Assembly: GCA_050298535.1 (NCBI GenBank)
Contig: JBNKUI010000115.1
Span: 1-64,000, forward strand
DNA from: JABDMH01 sp050298535
GTDB lineage: Bacteria > Bacteroidota > Bacteroidia > Chitinophagales > Saprospiraceae
Length of the DNA: 64,000 bases
Direction of reading: 5' to 3'
The translations under genes and the position numbers were made by a program. How positions within the stretch are numbered: the stretch's first letter is position 1; the number at the start of each line of letters is the position of its first letter. The notes under the pieces were generated by a model. It had not been told where the DNA came from and made no database searches. It was given only the letters and a program-made list of their open reading frames with translations. Below are positions 26,401 through 30,263 of the stretch, one piece after another.

Positions 26401-26531
26401 TCAATGATCAATGGGATGGTACATTCCATGGTGAGCCCGTTAATCCTGGTGTCTATATGTACATCATGGAGGGAATCTGCGTGAGTGCCGAGGATTTTAT
26501 CCTCACCGGAAACGTCACAGTAATTAGATAG
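8448..26531 (+). CDS. Giant multi-domain surface protein with 85-aa and 51-aa repeats and T9SS type B sorting domain
   Basis: This 6027-residue protein begins with a signal peptide (basic start, then RVLLVVFLLVS, residues about 9-25); an ATG at 8472 is an alternative start giving a more typical signal. Residues about 30-480 are a Cys-containing N-terminal region with a PKD-like segment. Residues about 480-1510 are HYR-like domains (CP-x-x-I, DNCG, RTFTVxDSCG patterns). Residues 1514-3723 are 26 copies of an 85-residue unit with six cysteines. Two further HYR-like units and an Ig-like segment lead to 35 copies of the 51-residue unit (about 3994-5770). The last 95 residues are the gliding-motility-associated C-terminal sorting domain. 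The protein is predicted to be exported by the type IX system and held on the outer surface, as an adhesin or cable. The PorP/SprF gene 83 bp downstream fits the SprB-SprF pairing known from gliding Bacteroidota. The ligand is unknown. Confidence 0.92.
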   Translation: MDRPLPLRMRVLLVVFLLVSPKVIGTLLSQPDWFDCASYMTTTENCNSGVPTMLLDFRGYPSNKWYSCSISRGSAVDTCCGYSQVSNNERCIEFQVILDPGTQGFIFEIPLNNEPEWTDDKQNTPGAPGSTGAGPAENFQYRINCEPGLFQATEPVCVDDLMNFDINNDTLFVTLCKPGGNANVYRIKALQGDLNAGSLIIQQGLCGGDVSIQAQDIDISTINWSSTDHPSYDAFLNITSGDTVVTVTVPNGDPLTHATWISGVPYLSYEVCGEVIGYSTCSSLQPVCATAQVAVIRPPAITAIDVTVCPEDPYYVEVTHANPSVFDYWWYDGSSASGTPVNSPAPTNDWNWTFSTPGTKTVVYRDPTVASLGLDPDCTRDTLQVTINLFPLPPANITGPALICVDGSYTFSTPSVSSADYFWEFEEYPAGTPISIPGSVADDRQPTVTFTTCGDKLARVTVTSGDGCDSTITRVFQSDSIPPDVSGCSLPNPTVDCGGTAQNQTNIINWHNANLAMLTDGPGTCVVDDCSWTVTSDFDLGNFQLDPMCGSTTAGSITVMYTLNDGCQTSTISATYTIEDMTPPVVNDPMLDDMSFECVGAIPEPDTNFVVVEVCGTVSRVWISDVRSGNSCSSTVVRTYRVTDACGNFTDFLQTFTISDQTAPVITCPAAITGNGCDVSDVEMVSGLPYVDVNLSLPMVIDSATFVALGPGASVSDNCGIERISYVDAINQQTCPLIITRTFTVRDSCGATATCTQQIIVEDQVNPEITAPDDINTEGCVLADIGTLSGLPYSPDTSSNIASQFLTLTPGTPYVFDSCGISTIVYIDALVENSCTYTVTRTFVVRDLCGRRSFDVQVISITDLTPPMITAPNDILDNGCTTLDVDGLSGLAFSTTTVVISPATFLGLPGGGLALSDNCGVEYVEYIDVLQPVTCPTVVEVLRTFTAYDSCMNMAMDQQIIALQDTTSPTVNCGLISDLILQCDQDYDAEINQWISDMTALLAADAMDDCVNFTVTDDWDGSYPTLDCPGTDGLTVTFTVADDCNNQVTCQAEIIIIDDTPPNVDCSVLEDLVLDCDHDYLMEIQEWIDSMEQRLLNATIDACGDTLIASNDWDGSTVPALSCDGSTGITITFTIEDRCGNSNQCTADVIVQDNTPPTVDCSALSGTVVQCWDELIFIITTDSLLLTDEITGIVTDDCWDDFTISISPIPPADNCPNDNISITYTITDPCGNSTDCEVIYEIDNPGPTIDVCPVPESYMCYADLLAEVLEDSLELVNGGVSTSCGMPYSVEVGVIPTITTCPTDVTVIFTVRDSCDRTDSCPVTYSFIEEAPQITCPANITVEGCSLDTLDQLTPWPYSPTSTSLTTMEYNDSDGPGGVEATDNCGVADITYRDDVTLTPCEIYVRRVFTVYDSCGLADSCDQIIILQNLGGPTIACPTGSVQECYLDLEAQVMADSQFIMDNSITTCNIEFSLQITMPVVESSCPGTYTVEYLITDSCGRTDMCTVDYTIDNSMSLTCPPGETVECWSDLLVEVAADSADIADPTAGFINIPCDITYTVEVRLPSANSCPGVYTVEYVVEDSCGRRDSCLVDYTVDNSLVLTCPPGETVECWDDLLVEVTNDSAAIADPLSGFVTISCDIGYTVEVRLPTPNSCPDIYSVEYVIQDSCGRRDSCTVDYNIDNALSVTCPSGETVECWDNLLVEVTADSSAIADPTSGLVSISCDIGYFVEVRLPTPNSCAGTYTVEYVVEDSCGRRDSCLVDYVIDNSLSMNCPSGETVECWDEVLVEVALDSSAIADPTSGLVSFSCDIGYTVEVRLPVPNACPDVYTVEYVVEDSCGRRDSCTVDYTVANTLTLVCPPGETVQCWDEVLVEVALDSAAIADPSSGLVSISCDIGYTVEVRLPVANACPDTYTVEYVVADSCGRRDSCLVDYIVVNSMSLSCPAGETVTCWDDILAEVALDSAAIADPTNGFVSITCDIGYTVEVRLPTPNACPGTYTVEFVVADSCGRRDSCTVDYVVDNALLLTCPAGETVECWVDLLTEVANDSASIADPTSGLVGITCDIGYTVEVRLPTPNSCPGVYTVEFVIQDSCGRRDSCLVDYTVENTFALSCPVGETIECWDDLLAEVALDSSTIADPLGGAVTVSCDIGYTVEVRLPEPNSCPGVYSVEFVIQDSCGRRDSCFVDYTIENNLALTCPAGVTIECWDNLLAEVTADSTSIADPTSGLVSISCDIGYFVEVRLPEPNSCPGIYSVEFIVEDSCGRRDSCFVDYTIDNSLALTCPAGETVECWDNLLAEVSLDSASIADPTSGLVSISCNIGYTVEVRLPEAAACPATYTVEYVVIDSCGRRDSCTVDYVIANTLTLICPPGETVECWDDVLVEVANDSAAIADPTSGLVTISCDIGYAVEVRLPTANACPDTYTVEYVVIDSCGRRDSCMVDYVVANTMTLVCPPGETVQCWDEVLAEVATDSAAIADPTSGLVSISCDIGYTVEVRLPVANACPGIYTVEFVVADSCGRRDSCLVDYTVQNSLSLTCPAGETVECWSDLLTEVANDSADIADPTNGFVSISCDIGYTVEVRLPTANACPGTYTVEFVVADSCGRRDSCTVDYIVENTLSLTCPSGETVECWTDLLAEVANDSTSIADPTSGLVSITCEIGYTVEVRLPEPNSCPGIYSVEYIIEDSCGRRDSCFVDYTIENTLTLTCPPGETVECWSDLLAEVAADSSAVADPTSGFVSISCDIGYTVEVRLPEPNSCPGSYMVEYIVEDSCGRRDSCFVDYLIENTLVLSCPSGETVQCWDNLLAEVSVDSASIADPASGFVSISCNIGYFVEVRLPEANSCPGIYSVEFIVEDSCGRRDSCFVDYTIDNALSMSCPAGETVECWDDVLVEVALDSAAIADPTSGLVSIACDIGYTVEVRLPVADACPDVYTVEFVVIDSCGRRDSCTVDYTVANTLSLVCPVGETVQCWEDVLAEVALDSAAIADPTSGLVSISCDIGYSVEVRLPIANACPGVYTVEYVVADSCGRRDSCTVDYSVDNAMSLSCPAGETVECWEDVLVEVAADSAAIADPTSGLVSITCDIGYTVEVRLPIPNACPGTYSVEFVVADSCGRRDSCIVDYIVENTLALTCPSGETVECWIDLLAVVSNDSASIVDPNSGLVAISCDIGYTVEVRLPSANSCPGIYTVEYVIQDSCGRRDSCLVDYTIENILTLSCPAGETVECWDDLLTEVALDSATIADPLGGAVGVSCEIGYTVEVRLPEANSCPGIYSVEFIVEDSCGRRDSCFVDYTIENTLTLTCPAGETVECWDNLVAEVSADSSSIANPGSGLVSISCNIGYFVEVRLPEPNSCPGIYSVEFIVQDSCGRRDSCFVDYTIGNTLSLTCPAGETVECWDNLLVEVALDSASISDPTSGLVAVSCAIGYAVEVRLPEAEACPGIYTVEFVVIDSCGRRDSCLVDYTIANALTLVCPVGETVQCWDELLVEVALDSGAIADPTSGLVGVSCNIGYTVEVRLPAADACPGIYTVEYVVADSCGRRDSCTVDYIIENTLTLTCPAGETVECWEDLLSEVALDSAAIADPTSGLVSIACQIGYTVEVRLPQANACPDTYTVEFVVADSCGRRDSCTIDYIVTNTLLVSCPPGQTVECWTDLLDQVSNDSALIADPGNGFVSLSCGIGYTVETYLPTTSNCPGLYEVIYVVTDSCGRLDSCSVEYSIENELPTIICPPDALVDCGTSIDTTILGSATASASCNLDYSIEYRDSIIPGECATEFAVARIWSVTDDCGRTSSCIQMIQVQDTVPPVLDGVPNDIVVPCDMIPDAAQIGTDITATDNCSEVEIIFTEDSIPGVCENTYDLLRTWTATDSCGNVFSLTQTITVEGCVPEVSISINPNPVCLDEDVVFDATIIGNYENPVYRWQHLHSLGIWVDVPGGTTVPFTFENVGTENAGYYRLLIADNVGNLSDEDCNVVSDSIELIINLPATTRLNQQICDEQTYNFQGTDLDEAGTYVDTLLTANGCDSIVILELEVLDVLTTDLRDTICEGQLYNFNGNITGSAGRYTAALISENGCDSIVTLDLVVLDVTSETLDVEICDGEQYDLNGRILTTSGTYIDTISNVGGCDSIITLNLIVNPVYSITLNEEICEGSVFDFHGSPLDSTGVYVDTLQTVSGCDSIVTLNLVVRSEYTIIEDVQICEGQVYDFFGTTLDESGTYTQTFQTVHGCDSTITVNLQVLTVLSTFLSDTICENDTYLFGGLALNTTGIYVDSLVSDNGCDSVVTLDLTVLPILTEVITVEICEGETFDFNGTPLSSAGTYNDNLISSLGCDSLVSLTLIVNTNYEEAITAEICADEVFTFHGRDLDSSGIYSDTLVSSSGCDSIVTLTLEVHPVYMDTINAQICDGSSYMFDGQSITVAGTYVSMLQSVNGCDSITTLNLEVLDVLRTDLIETICEGETYNANGFNETATGVYSDTLLSTIGCDSIVTLNLTVLTVATVELNIEICDDEIYVFNGDTLSSSGQFIDTISGSNGCDSIVTVNLVVHPSTASSMSVEICEGESYSFHGTSLDTTGIYHDTLSTIYGCDSVVTLDLVVHPVYDTTVYAQTCEGTPYDFLGQSLTDAGTYMQVLQSINGCDSMVTLELEVLETLQTVIDAIICEGESYNENGFNESTTGTYTQTLVSTIGCDSVVTLNLDVLPNTSENITVEICEGEYFIFDGDSLTASGNYTATFTGANTCDSIVTLDLIVHTAGTSSLTAAICEGEIYNFNGVSLDTTGTYFDTLSTIHGCDSVVTLDLVVYPVYDTTIYVQTCDGTPYNFLGQDLTTPGTYVETLQSINGCDSTVTLELEVLEILTTDLVVTICEGESYTENGFDESTTGVYTQTLTSVIGCDSVVTLDLTVLLATSETISAEICEGEFFNFNGDSISIAGSYVDTVLGSNGCDSVITLDLIVHTVGSSSISAEICDGESYNFHGKTLDTTGIYVDTISTSNGCDSIVTLDLTVYPVYDTIINAQTCEGTPYDFHGQMLLVAGSYVDVLQSVSGCDSTVHLELEILEVLSTEINASICEGETYSENGFNESVSGTYTQTLVSMIGCDSVVTLNLEVLPIQTEMLVQEICDGEFFFFNGDSLRSAGTYIDTVQGSNGCDSIVTLDLIIRPSVTMEISGEICEGDLYDFHGMMLDTSGIYQDTLQTIYGCDSVVILTLEVHPVYNQEFDAIICEGRAYTFNGTQITEAGTYTDVLQTVNGCDSIRTVHLSVLPIIREDLSIAICADETFDFNGEILSVSGTYTDTLVSTTGCDSVVFLDLTVHDLQFTDLDVDICEGELYIFQGDTLTTSGVFVDTLQTIHGCDSIITLDLDVHPTYMVPLDFTICEGESVMVAGVEYTASGTYQDTLQTVNGCDSVLVISLDVREIRYTSISATICDDIAYDFNGTVLTTTGTYVDTLVSSLGCDSVVTLDLQVRNVSRTSFIKQVCLEQTYNFNGEILDVTGIYSDTLTNATGCDSIVTVDFRVVETIEVDIFDTICEFDFITINGKDYDTAGMYEDTLQSVGGCDSVMHINIYVAPIEYTSLQETICEGEVYDFVGTPLTESGIYNDTLSSRFGCDSILELDLTVVPTIHTDLIESICEGEVFAVGDDNFNSSGSYDITLTSEVTGCDSIVHLDLTVIPTARYMETVTICAGESYMFNGMSYDSTGVYSDTLTSAAGCDSIATLDLYVHPQSTATVMFNLCTGEVASIDGIDYDMDTTLVVSYPDIYGCDSIVTYEITILPIIELIGTNVDICEGESVELPLTVTGTESPMLIWSPNTGLSCDNCVNPIATPDQTTTYTVSTVGCGGDLVETTITVTVLPYPGLTVGEDQTVNLGQTVELNATNAEATIPINWYDDDTGDLICTDCPRTGVRPDAPGEYHYRATSVNALGCGEEQVTTITIVDPCEIGKIEAANAFTPNGDGFNDGFEIRNEGVSTITLVQVFNRWGEMVFETSNINDQWDGTFHGEPVNPGVYMYIMEGICVSAEDFILTGNVTVIR
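12987..19616 (+). repeat. 26 in-register copies of a 255 bp (85-residue) coding repeat
   Basis: The codons for the V-E/Q-C-W motif recur every 255 bp from 13023 to 19398, exactly 25 intervals with no indel. A unit reads TCP-x-GETVECW, then DS-x-x-IADP, then C-x-IGYTVEVRLP, then CPG-x-Y-x-VE, then DSCGRRDSC and VDY. DSCGRRDSC is identical in units 1-25 and becomes DSCGRLDSC in unit 26. Each unit has six cysteines. Silent positions differ widely between copies while the protein is conserved, so the array is old and held by selection rather than freshly amplified. A shorter relative (82 codons) precedes the first unit. The unit resembles HYR domains and may derive from them. Confidence 0.93.
20427..25765 (+). 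repeat. 35 copies of the 51-residue repeat shared with the upstream giant gene
   Basis: The unit is the same IC-x-G to GCDS repeat as in the first gene. Homologous positions in the two genes sit at a constant distance of 18,535 bp, checked at 3248, 3725, 4949, 5717 and 5870 in the first gene, so no net insertion or deletion has occurred between the copies from there to the stop codons. Unlike the first 3 kb of the upstream gene, these units are individually diverged and show no near-identical 612 bp blocks. Confidence 0.9.
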
Positions 26532-26614
26532 AATCTGAATCTCGACAAAAATGAAAACAATTTGCTGATGAAAACTTAGTAGGAATTTGAACACACATTA
26601 AAATATTTAGGACC

Positions 26615-27769
26615 ATGAAGATAATTATGAACAGACGATATGCCCCGCGTGTCAAAGAGCATCCCCCTGTGGAGTATGCTGTCGCAAGACATGTACTTTT
26701 TGAACCGGAAAGCGCTATTACAGACCTTGTGAGAGCACTGTTTGTAATAGCCTTCCTACTCCTCTTGGGAGTCGGTAGAACGATAGGGCAAGACATACAC
26801 TTATCACATATTCATGCATCACCGACTTATATAAATCCTGCAATGACGGGTTTATTTAACGGTGACATGCGAATCATTGGAAATTATCGAAGCCAGTGGC
26901 AGTCATTCACCAATGGATTTCAGACTTTTCTGGGATCGGCTGATATGAAACTAAATCAAGGCTTCGGACTACAGGATGATGTAGGAGCAGGCCTTCAAAT
27001 CAGTAGGGACCGGGCAGGTGATCTGAATTTCACGACTACATCTGCTAATATGACGTTCTCTTACTTAAAGGCATTGAACGGTATCGGAGACCACTTCATC
27101 TCGGTAGGTATTTCCAACGGAATAGTACAGAATAGACTGGATCTTTCTCAACTCCGTATTTTCGACCAGGATCCATATCTTCAAAGTGGAGACTTCCAAA
27201 ATCAGGTGACGTATTACGACCTTTCTGCAGGGGCAGCCTGGTTTATGCCTTTGAGGAGACAAGATTTTGTTTACATAGGTGGGTCAATTTTTCACCTTAA
27301 CCGAGCATTAGTCTCTTTCAAACGAGATCAACCGGAGTACCAGAACGGATCTTTTCTAATTCCCCGATATATACTACATGGAGGGGCTAGCTTGAAACTT
27401 AGTGAGTTTGCTACACTCAAGCCGAGTTTCATATTCTTTGATCAGCATCCACACCGTGAACTGAATGTTGGATCTTTCATTAAGATCACCAGGGAGACAA
27501 GGACCTATCTGAGGCCGGAGTACGCTTTCTATGCCGGATTCTGGTATCGATGGTCAGTCAAGGAAGGAGAATTGAATCGTGATGCACTAATAGCTTCATT
27601 GCGATACGACTTCCGAAATACAGTATTCTCGTTTTCATTTGACCTGAACATATCTCCTCTGAAGAAAGCAAGTAATGGCTTTGGTGGGCCAGAATTTTCC
27701 ATTATGCATTTTATTGATTTCATCCGACCCGAGCGCAAGCGTGTCAAGGTGAAATGTCCTGAAGTATAA
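26615..27769 (+). CDS. PorP/SprF family outer-membrane protein of the type IX secretion/gliding system
   Basis: A 384-residue protein of the PorP/SprF family. The family signature is visible after the signal peptide: SPTYINPAMTG, then NYRSQWQSF near residue 90, followed by amphipathic beta strands typical of an outer-membrane barrel. SprF proteins are needed for export or anchoring of their partner giant adhesin, and the gene lies 83 bp after the 6027-aa protein, so the two probably form one unit. The N-terminus is odd: about 37 charged residues precede the hydrophobic segment (ALFVIAFLLLLGVG). A GTG codon at 26729 would give a conventional signal peptide directly, so the annotated ATG may be too far upstream. 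No similar gene follows the first giant gene. Confidence 0.88.
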   Translation: MKIIMNRRYAPRVKEHPPVEYAVARHVLFEPESAITDLVRALFVIAFLLLLGVGRTIGQDIHLSHIHASPTYINPAMTGLFNGDMRIIGNYRSQWQSFTNGFQTFLGSADMKLNQGFGLQDDVGAGLQISRDRAGDLNFTTTSANMTFSYLKALNGIGDHFISVGISNGIVQNRLDLSQLRIFDQDPYLQSGDFQNQVTYYDLSAGAAWFMPLRRQDFVYIGGSIFHLNRALVSFKRDQPEYQNGSFLIPRYILHGGASLKLSEFATLKPSFIFFDQHPHRELNVGSFIKITRETRTYLRPEYAFYAGFWYRWSVKEGELNRDALIASLRYDFRNTVFSFSFDLNISPLKKASNGFGGPEFSIMHFIDFIRPERKRVKVKCPEV

Positions 27770-27945
27770 ACACTCAAATTCTCAATATATGATGTACATT
27801 TTACTTATGTGGGCAATAAAAAATAGGGGGAACATTTCGTCCATTGTTGGCAGGTTTTTAAAGGACTAATGAGATCTCTATTGCCATTTTCTCATGTGAA
27901 ATCGTCAAATACTAAAAATAATACGTTCGATTTTGTCTTTTTTTA
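27770..27945. other. Gap between porP/sprF and the his promoter
   Basis: AT-rich sequence without a credible ORF. I see no convincing terminator for the upstream gene. The right end leads into the his promoter. Confidence 0.5.
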
Positions 27946-27953
27946 TAGATTTG
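27946..27953 (+). promoter_or_regulatory. Promoter -7 element of the his operon
   Basis: TAGATTTG matches the Bacteroidota -7 consensus TAnnTTTG exactly. It would start transcription near 27960, a few bases before the leader-peptide ATG at 27968. The -33 region is not clear. Confidence 0.6.
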
Positions 27954-27967
27954 TTAGCGATAATACT

Positions 27968-28036
27968 ATGAGAAATAATTTTTTACATCGCGGTCTTCAT
28001 CATCTAACTGAGCTTCAGCTTCAAGTGATGAGATGA
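27968..28036 (+). CDS. hisL: his operon leader peptide (22 aa)
   Basis: A 22-codon ORF beginning ATG-AGA and ending at TGA 28034-28036. It contains three histidine codons in six residues (HRGLHH, codons 7, 11 and 12), which is far above expectation in a 22-mer directly upstream of hisG. Its last codons (28019-28029) form the antiterminator strand. A ribosome paused at the His codons would cover only up to about 28016 and leave that strand free, while a ribosome at the stop codon would hide it. This is the geometry of a classical histidine attenuator. It is too short for automatic gene finders. The name is by analogy with the enterobacterial leader; there is no sequence homology to it that I can claim. 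Confidence 0.78.
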   Translation: MRNNFLHRGLHHLTELQLQVMR

Positions 28037-28078
28037 TCCTGTGTATGTAGGAATATATAAACGGCTTATCACTTGAAG
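28019..28078 (+). promoter_or_regulatory. his attenuator: antiterminator pairing
   Basis: CTTCAAGTGAT at 28019-28029 is a perfect 11-base complement of ATCACTTGAAG at 28068-28078, which is part of the 5' arm and loop of the terminator. Forming this pair destroys the terminator. A third pairing, ATCATCT at 27999-28005 with AGATGAT at 28031-28037, could sequester the region when the leader is fully translated. Confidence 0.75.
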
Positions 28079-28098
28079 TGGTAAGCCGTTTTCATTTT
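28059..28098 (+). terminator. his attenuator terminator hairpin
   Basis: The arms 28059-28072 (AAACGGCTTATCAC) and 28078-28091 (GTGGTAAGCCGTTT) pair over 14 bp with one G-U pair and a five-base loop, followed by TCATTTT. It lies between the leader peptide and the hisG start, so it must be read through for the operon to be expressed. Confidence 0.8.
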
Positions 28099-28110
28099 AA
28101 TATTAATGAC

Positions 28111-28962
28111 ATGTTGAAAATTGCAATTCAGAAATCGGGAAGGCTGAGTGATGGATCATTAGCACTCCTGAAAGACTGTGGACTTAGTTTTAGTAAAGGG
28201 AAAAATCAACTTGTGGCTCCAGCTCGGAACTTCCCGGTTGAAGTCCTTTTTCTTCGAGATGATGATATTCCCAAATATGTAGAAGGAGGAGTTGCAGATA
28301 TCGGCATCATAGGTGAAAATGTGTTTCTGGAAAGCACTCGTGAAGTACAGATGCTGCGGAAATTGGGCTTTTCCAAATGCCGAATGTCCCTCGCGATTCC
28401 CAAGAATCAGAACTACAGCGGTGTCCAATTCTTACAAAACAAGCGGATTGCTACTTCCTATCCCAATATTCTCAAGAAATTTCTTGGTGAACATGGAATT
28501 ACTGCTAGCATTCATTCTATCTCTGGATCGGTTGAAATCGCTCCCGGCATCGGCCTTGCCGATGCTGTGATGGATATAGTCAGTACCGGTAGCACGCTCT
28601 TAAGCAATGGTCTCAAGGAAGTGGAAACCGTGCTGGTGTCAGAAGCCATGCTAGTAGGTAACAAGAGCTTACCGGATGAGAAAAAGGCCATTCTGGATAA
28701 ACTACTCTTTAGAATGGAGTCTGTACTCAAAGCCAAGGGATTCAAGTATATTCTTCTAAATGCACCAAATACTAAGGTACAGGAGATAGTGGATGTTTTA
28801 CCGGGCATGAAGAGTCCTACCGTCTTGCCTTTGGCGGATGAGGGCTGGAGTTCGATACATTCTGTAGTAGACGAGTCAAAGTTCTGGGATATTATCGATC
28901 AATTACAGGACCTTGGAGCTCAAGGTATTTTAATTGTACCTATCGAGAAAATGATCCTATAA
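28111..28962 (+). CDS. hisG: ATP phosphoribosyltransferase (long form)
   Basis: Catalyses the first step of histidine synthesis, joining ATP and PRPP to give phosphoribosyl-ATP, in the cytoplasm. The protein has 283 residues, the length of the long HisG form that carries its own C-terminal regulatory domain and needs no HisZ. The N-terminus LKIAIQKSGRLSDGS and the PRPP-binding loop DIVSTGSTL are clear. I place the start at ATG 28111; an in-frame GTG at 28078 would put the start inside the terminator's 3' arm and is implausible. First gene of an eight-gene operon with gaps or overlaps of at most 12 bp. Expression is probably controlled by the upstream attenuator, and enzyme activity by histidine feedback as known for the family. 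Confidence 0.96.
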   Translation: MLKIAIQKSGRLSDGSLALLKDCGLSFSKGKNQLVAPARNFPVEVLFLRDDDIPKYVEGGVADIGIIGENVFLESTREVQMLRKLGFSKCRMSLAIPKNQNYSGVQFLQNKRIATSYPNILKKFLGEHGITASIHSISGSVEIAPGIGLADAVMDIVSTGSTLLSNGLKEVETVLVSEAMLVGNKSLPDEKKAILDKLLFRMESVLKAKGFKYILLNAPNTKVQEIVDVLPGMKSPTVLPLADEGWSSIHSVVDESKFWDIIDQLQDLGAQGILIVPIEKMIL

Positions 28963-28974
28963 ATCTAGAAGGGG

Positions 28975-30261
28975 ATGCCAATAAAAGTATACGATAGACC
29001 TGATCCTTCATCCTGGAGCGACATTGCAACCAGGCCCAGTCCTTTGGTGGCAGATGTGGCCCAGAAGGTGACTGCCATTTTAAAGGAAGTGAAAAGTAAA
29101 GGAGATCTTGCCTTGCTACAATTTGCAACACGTTTTGATGGTGTAGACCTGGAAGACTTGAGGGTAAGTCTTGAGGAATGGAATACGGCAGTCACGCACC
29201 TTGATGATGATTTGAAAAAATCTATAGATCAGGCGAAAGCGAATATTCATTTGTTTCATAGTCATCAAGTCGCTGCCAAAATGGAGGTGTCTACGATGCC
29301 AGGGGTCTCCTGTTGGAGAGAATCCAGAGCTATCGAAAAAGTAGGTTTATACATCCCCGGAGGTACGGCACCCTTATTTAGTACAGTTCTTATGCTGGCT
29401 ATTCCAGCATCCATTGCGGGTTGTGGAGATATTGTGCTGTGTACACCTCCTGATAAGAGTGGATCTGTCCATCCCGCAATCCTCTACGCAGCACATATCA
29501 CTGGAGTCACCGCTGTATATAAGGTAGGTGGAGCACAAGCTATTGCCGCGATGGCTTTTGGTACAGAGTCTATTCCCAGGGTGTTTAAAATCTTTGGTCC
29601 CGGCAATCATTTTGTCACTGAAGCAAAAATGCAGTTGTTTCAATCCGGCGTAGCAATTGACATGCCGGCAGGACCTTCAGAAGTTCTTGTCATTGCGGAC
29701 CATACAGCAAATCCCCAGTTTGTTGCCGCTGATCTCATCAGTCAGGCGGAACATGGCGCAGATAGTCAGGCGGTTTTCGTAACCACAGATCAAGATCTGA
29801 TAGAAAAAACCCGTACTGCTTTAGGAGAGCAATTAGCCTCATTGCCTCGAAAGACCATTGCTGAAAAATCACTGGATAAGAGCTTGATGATCAGGCTCGA
29901 AAACCTGGAAGATGCATTCGCCTTCTCCAATATCTATGCACCGGAACATCTTATACTTAGTATCGAAAACCCGACGGCATGGACCGACCGGATCGTAAAC
30001 GCTGGATCGGTATTTCTTGGTCATTACAGTCCTGAATCTGTAGGAGATTATGCTTCCGGTACCAATCATACTCTTCCCACGAACAGCTGGGCGAGAAGTT
30101 ATTCAGGGGTATCGCTGGATTCATTCTTAAAGAAAATTACTTTCCAACAATTATCTAAGGAGGGATTATCTGGTATTGGACCTGTCGTGATGAATATGGC
30201 AAAGGCAGAACTCCTCGAAGGACATAGCCGGGCCGTAGAAATCCGTCTTAAGCAGTTATAA
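28975..30261 (+). CDS. hisD: Histidinol dehydrogenase
   Basis: Oxidises L-histidinol to L-histidine in two NAD-dependent steps, the last reactions of the pathway. The 428 residues match the family's usual length. The conserved block MPAGPSEVLVIADHTANP and the metal-binding AEHGADSQA segment are present, as is HTLPT near the C-terminus. It begins 12 bp after hisG and ends 2 bp before hisC, inside the his operon. Nothing unusual is seen. Confidence 0.97.
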   Translation: MPIKVYDRPDPSSWSDIATRPSPLVADVAQKVTAILKEVKSKGDLALLQFATRFDGVDLEDLRVSLEEWNTAVTHLDDDLKKSIDQAKANIHLFHSHQVAAKMEVSTMPGVSCWRESRAIEKVGLYIPGGTAPLFSTVLMLAIPASIAGCGDIVLCTPPDKSGSVHPAILYAAHITGVTAVYKVGGAQAIAAMAFGTESIPRVFKIFGPGNHFVTEAKMQLFQSGVAIDMPAGPSEVLVIADHTANPQFVAADLISQAEHGADSQAVFVTTDQDLIEKTRTALGEQLASLPRKTIAEKSLDKSLMIRLENLEDAFAFSNIYAPEHLILSIENPTAWTDRIVNAGSVFLGHYSPESVGDYASGTNHTLPTNSWARSYSGVSLDSFLKKITFQQLSKEGLSGIGPVVMNMAKAELLEGHSRAVEIRLKQL

Positions 30262-30263
30262 AC

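Noticed and set aside
28078..28110. GTG at 28078 as the hisG start
   Set aside because: It lies in the 3' arm of the attenuator terminator, and HisG homologues begin at the MLKIAIQKSGR corresponding to 28111.
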